A DNA stretch of 64,000 nucleotides from Chrysomallon squamiferum (Eukaryota > Mollusca > Gastropoda > Neomphalida > Peltospiridae), in assembly GCA_012295275.1 (NCBI GenBank), contig CM022670.1:17536698-17600697 (forward strand). Reading direction: 5' to 3'. Positions 1 through 13,700 of the stretch are shown here, piece by piece. The position numbers and the translations under genes were made by a program. Within the stretch, counting starts at the first letter, position 1. Every line of letters starts with the position of its first letter. The notes below the pieces were generated by a model. It was not told the origin of the DNA, ran no database searches, and worked only from the letters and a program-made list of their open reading frames with translations.

Positions 1-146
1 ATCTCAACAAATTTATTTTTTGTTTTTGACAAAATTGTCAGTCTAACTTAAAATAAAAATGTTATTAATATTTAAACTTGGTTTTTTTTTCTATAAATAA
101 GAAATGAATTATCTAAGACAAATTTTATAATTTTATCAGTACTTAC

Positions 147-260
147 CAGACATTCTCCTGACACAGGGTCACAAGTATCAGCATGTCCGTTACACTCGCA
201 GGGTACACAGATACCCAGGTAGGGTGTGGTGTGTGATCTGTAGTAGCCACTGGCACATTC
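147..260 (-). other. LAMA5: Laminin exon 37: LE modules after L4a
   Basis: A 38-codon exon, phase 0 on both sides. It encodes ECASGYYRS...[15 protein letters not shown], the end of one LE module and the start of the next. It closes with a GTAAGT donor at position 146. The preceding intron (261-686) contains GA and TAA microsatellites. Positions 1-146 are intron. Confidence 0.9.
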
Positions 261-525
261 CTGAAAGTTAACAGTTTAAGTTGATTTTAAAAAAAAATTC
301 TGGGAAAGGATGTTCAATAAGTCTATATTAATTATATTAATGACACATATACATTAAGTTATAAAAAGTGTAAATATATATATAACAGATAGACAGACAG
401 ACAGAGAGAGAGAGAGAGAGAGAGAGAATACAAAAAATAAAAACAAATTAGAATTAGTGTGTGAAGTGTCTAAAAACTAAAAAATCTAAAAATTTAGAAA
501 ATAAAATTAACTATAAAGTACATTA

Positions 526-589
<64 letters not shown>

Positions 590-3500
590 TTAAAAAAAAA
601 AAGTAATAAAAAAATAAACATTTTATAATTTATCTCAGAAATAATAAAAACCAGTCTGAAAATATATAATTACACAAACAGTGTACCTCACAAGATGTTC
701 CTTTGTAGTTAGGAGGACACTGACATTGTTCAACATCGAGTGCAGCGTCTCCCTCCCCTGTTGCTGTTGCTTCCTCTAGAGACACATCGGTCAGTCTGAA
801 TTATAAGCAAGTCAAAAAAAGGTTTTAAGTAACAGACTAAAATTCAAAATAAGTAACTGGTAATTTGCCACATCTTCTGTCTTTCAGAGATATTTTTAAA
901 TATTTCTAATACTTCATACAAATGAAGAGATTATTTAAGGAGTTTATATTATTATAACTATCAACAAAGATTGGTATAAAACAAAATATCACCTGGACAC
1001 AGATTCATTTATTTTTCATTAACATCACCTTGTATATTTTATAAATCTAAACCTTGCTTTACTGTACAACAAGAAAACCACACACACCCACTAAACCTCA
1101 AAATATTCACTATCAAAATACAAAAATCTTTAAAATCACTCCAAATACTTTGTCAGTCACTGACAATAAAAAGTTAGAAACTAACACTATAATAACAAAT
1201 CTTATTGCTTTTATAAAGTATTTTAGTATTCAGAAAATTAGCAGTAACTTATTTTTATGAATTAGAATTTAAATATGAAACTACAGTTATGAATACAGAC
1301 CTGGCTTCATCTATGAGGGTGTAGTAAGAAGCTCGGATGTGAAGAGCCTGCAGGTTGACCAGGATCATCATAAACTGTTCTCTACTCACCTCATCATTGC
1401 TTGGCTGATGTACAAAGTTGTACTGAAATGAACAAATTTAAATCATCTTAGCTTCATTAAAACATAATTAAATAAACAACACCAAAAAAAAAAAAAAAAA
1501 AAAAAAAGTACATGTATACACAAAATAAACAAATAAACTAGAATTATAAAACACACAAATACACACATACACACATTTTAAATATTTACATACATACAGA
1601 CACACATGCATGCAAACACAACATTAAATACTTATAACTAGAATGAAAAAATATGAACATACAAAACATTAAACAAACACACACAAAAATAAATAAATAA
1701 ACAAATAAACAAATAAACAAAAAATAAATATATTTACCTCATAAAACTGAAGCATTACATCTGACTGTGCATTAGGTTCTGGCTGAACAGAGCTTTTATG
1801 AACAATAGTCATATTGTTACCCTGAAATAATATTTGTAATTAAAACATATTTGTCATCCTGTATAAAAATACTTGGTTACTTCATTTTCATAATTACTAA
1901 TTATTTTATGATCGGAACAAGATTTAGTGAGAGATCTGCTGGCATAGGGACTAGTAAATGACAATCACAATATCAAATGTGATCTAACAGATCCATCAAA
2001 GATTTATACATATAATGGCATGCCTAATGTAGATTATGGTATCAATGATTAGCTCAGCTGATGATGTCTGTCTTGCTATTAGTATGTTTTTATCAAAAAG
2101 ACATTTAGAGTGAGACTGCTTACAGTAAGAATGATGTCAGGTTTGATGAGAGGCTCTGAGTTGTCTGGTTGTTCTCGAGGAAGTGTGTACAGTACAGTGT
2201 ATGACAGCTTCCCTCCATATGACTTTATCTGTAATAACAAATATAAAAAATTCATATATCTCTATAAATATATGTACAAAGTATTTATCTAATATAAATA
2301 TATATAACAAATATATATCTATATAAACACATATAAGAAATATATAATATATATATCTATATAACAAATATGTATCTACAGAAACACACATAACAAATAC
2401 ATAATATAAACACATGTAAAAAACACATCCACATAAATATATATCTATGTTGAAAACATTTAACATTTCAGCCAATGTGAAAAATTATGCATATTTCATC
2501 TGTTTGTATCTTTTAATCTATGATATGCACTTTTCAAGACATAGAAAAAGTACCAAGTTTGTTCATTCATTAGACACAGGTTGGAATGGGTAAAAAGATA
2601 CACACAGCCTACACTCTAATCATGAAATGATTTTAGTTTGACAAACCTTATTCCCCAGATATGAAGCAGGAGCGACCCAGTACATAGCATCCTGTGGGTC
2701 AGCAATGTTGTCCTTTGCTTTCACAGCAATGGTTCTCCCAGCATCAATCACAGCACCGTCCAAGGTGTTGGTTACTTCCCAGTCAGCCATGTCAGAGATC
2801 TGAAAACACAACACAAAACTAAACTCACAGACTGAATGACTGTTTATTAGATATGCAGATGTAATAGCTTTAATAGCTTTAATCGCTTAAATAACAATAA
2901 TGTCAGCATCTGATATATATATAAATAAAAAACAAAAAATATATCAGCAATATATATGCATGTTTATACATCAGAGTGATTTGGAAATACATTTGAGCAT
3001 GAATTAACAAACATGATAAAATTATTTACTTTTGACCAGCAATTTTCTTTGTTTTTTTTTAACGTTATTTAACTTTGTTAACAATTCACATGTTTTTATG
3101 ATGTTATTTCCATCTGTTAACGATTTGATTTACATTATTTTTATATACCTTATTCCAGAACATGGCTGAACTGTCACACCGGGATGTTGTTCCGAAACAG
3201 AAGCATTTTGTACAACCTTTAGGATTCTCAGGGTGAAGGTAGTACATGTCTGCAGCACAGGAGTCACAGCGAGGGCCTGTCACATGATCCTGAAAACAGT
3301 ACCACAGTTTACTCATCTAGTTGTTCTTAATTATTATTATTATTATTTTTTTTTAAATTCTGTTGCTCCTTTTCAAATAATTTGGAATGTTAAGCATCGA
3401 ATGAATTAAAATATATACACTGGTCATAGATGTGTAATGAATTATGTAATCAAATTATAATCATTTATAAGTAAATACAGAGCTTTTACAGCTTCTGTAT

Positions 3501-4712
3501 TTTCACAGGACCAAAATAGACTCATTTAGAATAATTCATTAATGTTTTTTGAAAAAGGACAAATAAAAATATTAGCTGAACTGTTACAGTAGTATTATAG
3601 AAACAGAAAAAAAAATTTAATATATTGCAAAAACCAAAATTTAACACAAAAAGAAAAAAGAACCAACAACATTATTAAAATTCTCTTTCTTTTTCAAATA
3701 ATTTATTGAAAATGTATTCTAAAATAACAGTCATTTTTCAAGTTTTTTTTCCTAACAATGTATCTAGGTTTCAACATAACAGATAAATAATGAGGATATT
3801 AAACTAACAGTATATAAGGTGTTATTACCTTGCACAAACATTCTGAAGTTCTCTGATTACAAATGCCTTCCTGAGTCCCTCGAGGGTCACAGTCACATTT
3901 CTGACAGTAAGGGAATGAGTGGTAACCTGGGTTACATGTGTCACAACGTCGTCCTGCTACATTTGGCTTGCATCTGACATACAGAAGAAAAATGGTCATG
4001 ATTATAAACCAGTGGTTCTTAACCTTTTATTTTTCACCATCTCATTTCAAATATTTTTTATACTATGATATATTTATTATTTAGTATAGTTATAGACATT
4101 TATTTATTTTAAATATATAGCTTTTATAGTGAGCTTGTGTTCTTATGATGTTATTAGGAGATACTACAGTCCATGTTGAGAATCACTGATGTAAATTATC
4201 AAAGAAGATATACAAGAAATTAAAACCAGCTAAATACCATTATTTGTATTTAGTTATATTTATAATATAACTAAATAGTAAAATATTCTGCAATTTCTTA
4301 AATTTTATTAATTTAAACACTGTTTAATGATATTGGAATAAATTTCTATATGAACAAGATCAGTGTTTTACTGTCAGGATATTATTTACATTATAAGGGG
4401 TATCTGTAACAGACGTTTTTAAAGATGTATCAATTTATCTAACCCAATATTTCTATACCAGCAAGGTTCTTTTATTTTCTTCCAACATGCAAAACTCAGT
4501 ATATCACCAATATGTTAGTTATGTAATACTTGAGATATCTACTGTTTCATAAATGTTACATACCTGCACTGTCCTGATGTCTGGTCACAGTTTAAATCTT
4601 CATCTTCCACTCCATACTGGTCACAGTTACACAGCTAAATACATAAATAAATAAATATATATAAGTAATTAAATAAACAAATAGATACTACTACTGCTAG
4701 TGCTACTACTAG

Positions 4713-4743
<31 letters not shown>

Positions 4744-7700
4744 AAATTAAATAAGTAAATAAATAAAATAAAAGAGCAATCTTCAAAAAACAAATTAGCC
4801 AAAATGCTCCTCTTTTCTAAAATAAGTTAAAAAAAGGGGAAAAAAAAGAAGAAAAAAAAAAAATAACAAAAGCTTTTCAGTGAGTACAATTTTGCTTTCA
4901 ACAAACAGTTAAGGAGTTTCTTTTCTTTCTTTTAACATTTATTCAATTAACAGTTATTCAAACATTATAACAAAAGATTTTTACCTGACAACCAATCAAT
5001 GGATCAAAGCCATATGTCTCAGGTGCACACCGGTCACATCGTTCTCCTTCAACTCGAGGTGGACAGATGCACTCACCACTGAACGGATGACACAAACCAA
5101 ATGGACAGTTACAGGCTAAATGTAAGTAAATGCAAAGGATTAAAAAATTTAATAATCTATTAAAATCACATTTATTTAAATAAAAGCATTTAAAAATTTC
5201 AATAAATGTTTTTGTTCCTTTTGTTCTAGGTAACCTGTAAATCACCTTGTTCGTCAAATAATAATAAAACCAATATGATTGGATATGACTGACCAAAACT
5301 CATAACACCTCATAGAATATTAATTATTATCACCCAAGAAGATTCAACAAAGATGCAGAATGTCACACTTACGTTTACAGTTGGGAAAGCCATAGTTTCC
5401 AGGTTTACATGCTGTGCAGTTCCTGCCAATGACGTTTTCCCTGCACTGACACTGACCTCCGAATGGTTCACACGTAAAACTGAGCGACCCATCAATGTCA
5501 CACGAACATGGCAATGCACCGTTGTTGTACTCCGTGGTCAGCGTGAAAACACTCTCACGACAGAAGTCACTGTCAGACCTGTACAACATTATTAATAATA
5601 CTTCTATAATGTAATAATATACTTTCATATTTGTGAATTATTATTTTTATAATTAGTGTGTGACAGCCAAAAATTAATTATGTAAAAAAAAATTCAGTAT
5701 AAATTAGGACATGTGCAAAATATTTTAATCAGGAAAATAGACACCACTGGTTTTAGTTCTTTGCAAACATGTTCATTATTTTGACAGTCTATTTTCTGAT
5801 TAACTGTTATTAGTTACAAAATCATTCTGTGCAGAACACATCAGGCAAAAAACTAGCACATCCACAACACAGTAGACTGTAAGAATAAATGCTGCACAGA
5901 TGATAAAGTGAAATGGAATGGATATTAACACATTTCCTCAATTTTAAAAAGATATACAATTCATTATCACACAAATTAATAAACTAGTAAATAACTGATA
6001 TGATAAACCAAATGACTAAATAAAGAAATTAAATTATGAGTATTATTATGAATAAAATAGACATCAAAAACTGTTTTAAAAAATTTAAGAAAAACAAAAT
6101 AAATCTTACTTCAGAATAAATCCTTCATCAACACACTGTTCCAGAAACTCTCCAGATTTATCAACAGGTTGAAGTTCAATGTCACGCAGAGTGAACTGGT
6201 TGGCAGGTGATGCCAACACATAGTCCTAAAATAAAACAATTTTCATCTGTTTTCAGAATTCAGATATTAACAATTTTATTAATTAAAAAAAATTGGAAAA
6301 TATTTTTATTTATTTGTGATTGTTTTATTATATATAAAATATATATTTATTTATTTATTTACCAGCCAAATTCTTCCTCCAGCAGTATTGTTGAAAACTA
6401 GACGAACAGATGGATCTTTCAGTGTTATAATATCTCCAGTATCCTTGAAACGAATGGTTGCTCGGCAACCAGTCACACTGGGACAGTAAGTTGGAGTAAA
6501 CACCCCTAGAGTCAGAAATAAAAACAAAGTATAAACAAAGTATATCCTGCAACATATCTAAAATCAGAAATAAATATATTTAACTATTTTCTTTTCTATC
6601 TTATATTCTTGTTTTTTAAAATTACTTTTACCACTTTTCTGTTTGTTTAGTTATTCAGAAATATGGTTACAAAAAACTGATGCCATCAACTTTAATAAAC
6701 ATCATCGATTTATAATTCTAAAGCCTTTTCTCTTTTCATATCTTTGATGTTATTTCTACCATTACTAAATGTTACTATATGCAGTATATATGGGGTTAAA
6801 GTGTAATACAGAACTAATCTTACCATCAAACACTTGACCGTTGGCATAGACTGAGACAGGTATTGTGAGACCGACTTCTGATGGCATGTAGAAGTGTACC
6901 ACAAACACATACTGGTTTGATCTTGTCACTGTCCCACTGATCTCAACTGTGGTCTGAAAGTAAAAAGTTGGCATGTAACTATAGAAAACACTATACAAAA
7001 AATTAAAAAACCTGCAGTGGGCCAATAAATGGTGTTAGGTACAGAGTGTACAAGAATCATGAACAATAAATTAATTTTTACTGGGATGAAATCTGCAAGT
7101 GAAATAAATAAAACAATAAATATTATTCTCTTATGATACCTCAACACATTTTATAATAATATATGAAAATAAATGCTATTGTATTGATTGACAGCAACAA
7201 ATTTTTCTTTTTTTGGTACTTTTGCAACGAAGCACATACCAGACTTTGATTTAAAAAACAAAAGAAAGCTCCCAAAATAAATGTTCTCTTGTTTTTAATA
7301 ACCACCTATCAGAGACTGATGAGATCTACAGGAAAAAGAAATCTTACTTGTGAAGAGTTGAGGTAGACAAGACCGACATTGGGGTCCTGTACATTGTGAG
7401 GCAGATCTACAGCTCTGAGATGTTCATTACCCTCCTGCTCAAAATCAATTCTTAGTGATCCTACCGGTGTTGTATATGAAGAGTCCATGCAGCTAAAATT
7501 AAATATTTTATAACATTATATTTAACAAGAAAAGTCAACTATTTGTTAACCTCTCAAAATAGCTTTAATATTAATGTTAACCAGATAGATATTTCAGAAA
7601 ATCTAAAAAAATATTTATGAAAGAGATTTTAGTTTCACTCTATCTGAATGACAGAAATTATAAACAAATAGAAGAAGTTACTTAAATAATCTTATGTAAA

Positions 7701-10700
7701 ATTGGTTTCTAAACCAATAAAATCTCTAATAAATTGGGGGGTTTTCATAAATAAGAAAAACTGAATATAAGTTTAAAATATAGAAAAACCAGGAAAAAGA
7801 AAATAAAAACAAAGATTTTCAACTTACACTCCATTTAGGCGGATACAAATAATTCTTGGTTTGATCATATCTGTTTTCCATTTCTTGTAAGGTACAGCAA
7901 CTATTGAATCCTATGACACACAAAAATAATATTAATTTTTTTTTAAATGGCACTAAAGTTTCACTAATTCACTATTTTTTAGATGAACCTCACTGGGCTT
8001 TTTTATCAGCAGCTAAGAAACTTATACTTTAAACACACACACACAATTACGTATGTATGTATGTATGGCTGTCTCTATGTCTCTGTGTGTGTGTGTGTGT
8101 GTGTGTGTTGTGTGTATAGATTTATATATAATTTATATTTATGTCTGCTATATTTCTGTATAAATTTTATGTGCTGGTTTAAACTGACAAAAGAACTAAC
8201 AATGGCCACATCTGTGTTTTCATCTCCAGTGACTGTGATAGAGATGTATCCAGTGCTGATGTTAAAGATGGCCACCATTCCGTCTTCATCCTTCACAACT
8301 TGACGACAAAGAGTGCTGAAATAAATAAATTATTAATTTTAAAAATAAAACATATCTTTAATACAGTTACATGAATTACATCAATGTAATAAAAAAAAAC
8401 ATTTAAAAAAAAAAGCCCAGAAAAGAGAAAGATGTAGATTGTTGTTCATCACTTTACAACATTGTGCAAGAATATATTTAATACAGACTGAAAACACACA
8501 CACACACAAACACATGCACACACATGTACATATTTCACACTACAGACATGTGTACATTACATACATATGTAGATGCACACATACATCCATTGGTACATAC
8601 CTACACACACACACACAAACCAAGAAAAAGAACATTTCAATGAGTTAACAGTCAAGTGTAATATTGAAATATCAGGACTTTGAAAACACTGACATAAGTA
8701 ACAGTTCCTACCTGTAATTACATGAGTTCAGGCTGATCATGGCCGACTCCCTGCCTGACAGTGAGGCAATGTTGACATTAAGATCCTGAGTCCTGCTGGT
8801 AGGGTTGCGGTAGTTGATCAGTAGGACGTACATGTCAGAATCAGGCACAACTAAGTCCATGTAGAAGAAAGTCTAATTGAATAATAATAAAAAAAATAAT
8901 AAATTTTAAATTTTAAAAATTTAAACTAATTATTATTAATGGAACAAAAAAGCTTATGTTCTGAAACAAATTTATTATAACTGATACTTTAATTATTTCT
9001 GTTAAATCATTTTTGCTGATGTTTTTTTTATAAAAAAACATCCCTGTAACAGTTTAACCTTTATTTTATTTATTTTTGTAACAAAAGTTACATTTTTACC
9101 TGGTTGCTGTTAACAAGAACAAGTCCTGTGGATCCAAGTTCCTGCAGAAAGTCACTATCGGTAAGCACTTTGGCATTGGCCCTTTCTTGGTCTACTATGA
9201 TGTAAGCACTTTCTCCCCTCACTGTTGGATGGATTAAAATGTTTGGTTGTTCATAATGCAGGCATCTGAAATTACATACATTTTGACAAAAAACATCTTT
9301 ATTATTAAATAATTTGACAAAATAAAAAGCTATGATTAGATGATAAAATTATTATTAAAAAAAAATTTTTTTTTACTTTTCAATAATCTGTTTATATACC
9401 CCAAATAATGTTCAAACTGCAAAACCTGTCACATTTTGATTGTTTATTTATTGTTTTACAATGAACACTTTAAATACTATAGATAATCTCTTAAGGAATG
9501 CAACAAGAAAAAAGCAAACACTTAAGTTGAGCATGGGAAAAAATAAAACAGTTTTTAACAAATAAAACTGACAGTGTTGAGAATGACTGTAACCCAAATG
9601 CTGAAAAACAAAAATAAATGTCACCACAAATTACTGGACAATTTGTTTGAAAATTAAATAAAAACAAAATTAAAAATAGTCATAATGATGAAAAATTCTC
9701 AAATATGACGTTTCTGTATGTAACTAGTATTTGTGATATTTTCAAATACTTACGGTTCCTCATTGTCTGTCAAAGAACAAGGGCGGATAATTCTTTCCTG
9801 GAGAACACTAGCCTCAAAATAGCCTTGTGGAATCAGAACAAAATAGTCCTAAAACAAAACACACACATTTTAAGATAAATACTTTCTTTTTAACTCCAAG
9901 ATACATTAAATTAAAACAAAATCTACTGAAGAAATTTTAAATGGTGTGTGTCTATGTGAGTGTAAAATGTTTTGAATAAACTTTATAATTATTAAATTAA
10001 AATTTTTAAAAAGAAATGTGATACAATGAAAGAATCTCAAAATTTTTAAAAATAATTTTATAAATAATAGTTAAAAAGACACCAAAAATTTAACTTTAAA
10101 AAAATATATCAACACATCCATACAAAATTAAGTTTACCAAAAACACAGTCTCTGGAACTTTGGTGGACACTGTCCATCTTCCAGGATTCAACACAAAAGA
10201 AGTCCTCACTCCACCCTGTCCAACATTTGAGAAGGCGGGATCTTTTGATGGTGCAAACAGTACAGTACTCTTCTGTTCTATATCCCCTGATATTGTTGGT
10301 GTTAAAATCACTTCCCCTGTGACAGCGTTGTCGTTGTGGTTGATGTAATGATATATGACATAGTAAAGACTTGGCTTGGAGATGTCAATCTCAAGATGAA
10401 CTTCAGGCTGTGAGAGAAAAAAAAAAATTCTTTAACAGAGTCAAAACATTTCTTTTCATTTTTTCATATTACTTTTTTTTCTTTTTTCATTTTATTTATT
10501 TATTAATTTATTAAATTCTTTAGAGTAATTGATTCCTTCGTGTTTGGGAATGTAATTGATATTTCATCAAGAATCAGATTACATCGTATCAAATTTAAAA
10601 AATTTCGAATCCTAATCATTGTTGAAAAACAATTCCAATACCACGTAAGCTGTTCTTTTCAGTTACAGAATACCTGAAAACCAGTAAGTATGGCATATCC

Positions 10701-13700
10701 TCTCCATGAATATCCTGGAAATTTTCTCTCATCATAACCGTATCGGACTCTGGCACCCTCTGGTGTTAAACCATCTTCAATTTCATACTTGTACTGATGA
10801 AGGGTTGGGAAGTAGTGTGCGTCAATTGGCCTTAAATAAATTAAATAAATCATCAGGTACCTAATAACACTTCACTCATTTTACTGTTAATAGTTGTTGG
10901 GTTTTTTTTTGGGGGGGGGGGAAAGATCAGTTTCTGATCTGTTACTACAACAATGTTGATACATTGTTTTGAATGATACTTTTTTTTAACAATACAGCTT
11001 TATTATATCTATGAAGTACTTTACCAAGAAAACTCATTTACATGAATTCAAGTGTTTTTGAGAAGTAGAGCAATTTATATTTCTTAATAACAGTAATATG
11101 AATATGTAAGACTTAAACCTTGAAAAAAGTGTGTATTTCAATAAAAAAAAAAAAATTATTTATCACATAACTTCATTATTTTACTATTATATTTGTGTAA
11201 ATTATCTATTACACTTACATTTTGTATTCTATTTTCAATGAAGAATTTCACTTTATTTTGATATATACGTTTACCTCTTTCTGATTACTGTATTTATGTT
11301 TTTACACCTATGATTATTGAAATATTTTACACACCTGTCACATTTTGGACCAGTTACTCTAGGTTTACATATACACTGTCCTGTTAGCTTGTCACATGTC
11401 AATGTCACTGACCCTCCAGTATCACAGTGGCAGTCTAAACAACAACAACAAGATCATCATTATCTTACAAATACAGTAAATAATAATACAATTTAAAATA
11501 GAGTACAAGATTTTTCATAGTTATAGGAAAAGAATGTATCATATAAGGTGACAACACCAACAACAACAAAAAAAATTAAATAAATAAATAAAAATATTAA
11601 TACAAAAAATAATAATAAAATAATTAAAAATACTGACCTTCACAGCCAAATGGATTTCCTTCCTGCAGGTTGAAGAAGCCATCTAAACACTGGTCACAGT
11701 CTTGTCCACCAACATCCGGTTTACAGGCACACTGACCAGTCTTGGCATCACACACATTGATTCCAGCCAGAGTACCAGGTTTAAAACACATACACTCTAC
11801 AAGACAAACACAGTGACATACAACATTTATATCACAATAGAGAATGTCATACATGTACATTTATTAGGTTGGAACAAGTTCATAGTGGGTTTTTTTATGT
11901 GAATTTCAAAGATAAAATTTAAATATCTCTACACAGATTTATTAAACCTTTTATGTGCTATTTTTTTCACCTTTCTGAATACGTGTTATATATTTCAGTC
12001 ATATGTGAAACAAAAACACACACTCAAATATATATATATATATATAGCCGTGGCAACATACACATTACGTATACGAGCGGCATCTGAGAAAAATTCCTAA
12101 ATGCTTTTTGTGTCATATACTTTATATAATTATTTTACTTTTTTTAACAGAATGTAATCTGTCATGCACACACATACAAAGACTTATTACTGAAGATTAT
12201 AAATGTAATATATGTTTAAAAATAACTTTCTCTACCTTCACATCCCTGTGGGTTGTTACGATTGAGATTCCAGTAACCAGGGATACACATCTCACAGAAT
12301 CGTCCTTGTACCTTGTCCTTGCACTCACATAGGTGTCCCTGCCTCACAGTGCCACACCCACCCAGTGGGTAGCCAGGTACTTCTTTAGCACCATTAGGAT
12401 TGCAATTGCAAGCTGTTGAAAAATATATATACATTTAACACTAAATATCTACAAGAGCACAATGATACTCCATAACAGAATAATAAAAAAAATAAACACA
12501 GTTTTGTTCTAGCTTCAATAATCAAGAATATATATCTCACAAAATTAATGAATGTTTAATATTTCTTCAACATATATTAATTACTAAATATATAACAGTG
12601 TAATGGTAAAAATCCAGCTGCCACCACAGTATACACAGACTGATAATTAGCAAAGATATTTTATGCATGAACATAAACAAAATCTATTCAGACTTTAAAA
12701 AAAAAATAATACTAATAATTATATTGAAGAATTATTTACAAAATGTTATTATGCTGGATTTAGAATTTTCCTCCACTTCATTTTATTGTCATATTTTAAG
12801 GATGTATAAAAATGTACCTTCACAGATTGGGTAGTTGTAGAGACCCTCAAGACACTTCTCACACTGAATACCTTCGAAGTTTCTCCGACAATTACACTGT
12901 CCTGATGTCTCATTACATGTCACACCCAGAGACCCATACAGATCACAGTTACACGCTGAAAATTAAACTTTATTTTTATTACTTTATAAACATAAAACAG
13001 TTATAATGATATTATTATTATTATTTTATGAACTGAAGACAGCATCAAGTTCTTTTCTACATGAAATATAACCTTTTATCTATCAATCATGCAGCAATAG
13101 TTGAAACAAAAAATTTAATGGGTTCAGTTAAGAAGATTTGTTTATACAATCCAACACATCTCTGGCAAGTGATCTTACAACAAAGCTATCCTAGCTAGTC
13201 TTAAAATTAAATTAACAATGCAGTAAAATAATGTGCAAAAAGAAGCGACATTAATCAGACCTTTTCAAACAGTCAATAATTAGTGTGTAGTCTAATTCAA
13301 TGAATGTAGATGGGAAAATGTGCAGTTATAATTAATATTTGTAAAAGAAAATGTAATCAGTAAAACAACAGAAGCTGATGGAGACTTGTGTATATTCTAA
13401 TAATGCCAGATAACAGAAGACTTACGTATACAGTCAGGAAACTTGTAGTAACCAGGTGCACACCGATCACAGTTGTAACCACCATAGTTCTGTTTACATC
13501 TACACTGTCCAGTCTCTCCACAGATTGGGGTCAGAGAACCAATGTCCGAACACTGACATTCTAGAAGTAAACAGAGATAAACAACATACTGATTAAACAG
13601 TCACTCAGCCTGAATGGTAACATTTTTACATGTAAATGAAGTAAATTATTTAAACAGTGGGAGATTAACTTATATAATCCTTTTATTATATTTTTTATTT

